Assembly (NCBI RefSeq): GCF_001870735.1
Contig: NZ_MORL01000013.1
Coordinates: forward strand, 80,018-144,017
Direction: 5' to 3'
DNA length: 64,000 nt
Source: Arsenicibacter rosenii
Lineage (GTDB): Bacteria; Bacteroidota; Bacteroidia; Cytophagales; Spirosomataceae
The translations under genes and the position numbers were made by a program. Below, in pieces: positions 63,599-64,000 of this stretch. Within the stretch, counting starts at the first letter, position 1. The number at the start of each line of letters is the position of its first letter. The notes under the pieces were generated by a model that worked only from the letters and a program-made list of their open reading frames with translations, was not told the origin of the DNA and did no database searches.

Positions 63599-64000
63599 GT
63601 TAATAATTTTCGTGTCAAAGAATTTACCTTGTACCATTTATCTTCTCAACGAGGTCGTTTCTAGTGCCGACCGCAACGGACCAATGAGCACAACCGTCCT
63701 GTTATTTATCGCCTGTCTTATAAGGTCCACAGGCATACTTTGTTGTCTGGCGCAACCAACGCCCTTAAGGGCCAGGATAAACCCAATACTTACTTAATAA
63801 TCAATATTCTTTATTGCCTTCCCCCTCATTGAGGATAGTATATCCTAATCTCCTACGTCAGCCAATCTCTGACTGGCAACTAATTTACAAACTTTCATCT
63901 CACGCAGCAGCGTTCAGAGCTAAATCGCTACGGCTAACCGGTAATCCCGACTATGCAGAAGCTATTAATTGCTAATTCAAGTTGCGTGATATAGAGTTTT
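63599..64000. other. Gene-poor right end of the window
   Basis: About 400 bp with no frame I can support. It contains a perfect 12-bp palindrome (gcccttaagggc near 63760) and low-GC stretches. A gene might begin beyond the window. Confidence 0.5.

Overview
The window (64 kb, moderately GC-rich) reads as chromosome of a Bacteroidota bacterium, most likely a Cytophagales relative of Spirosoma. The evidence is a SusC/SusD pair beside a 1379-residue hybrid two-component regulator, promoters of the TTTG-N19-TAnnTTTG type, a type III glutamine synthetase, FN3/SprB-like secreted proteins with a candidate type IX sorting tail, and many lipoproteins with short lipoboxes. I found no tRNA, rRNA, CRISPR array, insertion sequence or prophage. 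Family assignments come from motifs and remembered families, without database searches.

Layout. 1-11.3 kb: the 3' end of a 2-oxoacid dehydrogenase E2 gene, a deoxyribonucleotidase, a fatty acid desaturase, a DUF4159 protein, rsmE, a VWA/MoxR pair, an acidic conserved protein, a double-domain universal stress protein, a porin-amt pair and a dicluster ferredoxin. 11.4-15.8 kb: an acyl-CoA reductase (LuxC-like), a secreted esterase with a GH16 lipoprotein, and a small outer-membrane protein. 15.8-23.9 kb: an apparently less GC-rich surface locus with an O-antigen ligase/TPR protein, a 947-residue FN3 surface protein and a histidine kinase plus LytTR regulator. 23.9-30.2 kb: two esterases, the second heading a five-gene run (esterase, ATP-grasp, YbdK-like carboxylate-amine ligase, class I amidotransferase, circularly permuted ATP-grasp) that looks like an uncharacterised peptide or amide ligation pathway. 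This is the best candidate for an undescribed system here.

30.2-41.3 kb: a 7TMR-DISM hybrid kinase, a serine beta-lactamase-like hydrolase, a membrane M28 peptidase, a class V aminotransferase, and tandem type III and type II glutamine synthetases separated by a terminator. 41.8-47.1 kb: mtaB, a small periplasmic protein, a sulfite-oxidase-like molybdoenzyme, and a HAD-ROK-SIS sugar-phosphate operon whose last stop codon lies inside a palindromic repeat element. 47.1-49.5 kb: an Rpn-family nuclease and a RecD-like helicase. 49.5-61.5 kb: a polysaccharide utilisation locus (GH16, GH88, SusD, SusC and a divergent HTCS regulator). 61.5-64 kb: an accessory tail of small minus-strand genes, including a NADAR-domain protein, separated by spacers that share two short repeat motifs.

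Functionally, three themes recur: nitrogen assimilation (Amt, two glutamine synthetases), extracellular polysaccharide and ester breakdown (two GH16, GH88, SusCD, esterases), and amide-bond chemistry (the 25-30 kb cluster, the M28 peptidase, the serine hydrolase). Gene ends are often marked by perfect 10-24 bp hairpins, many shared by convergent genes.
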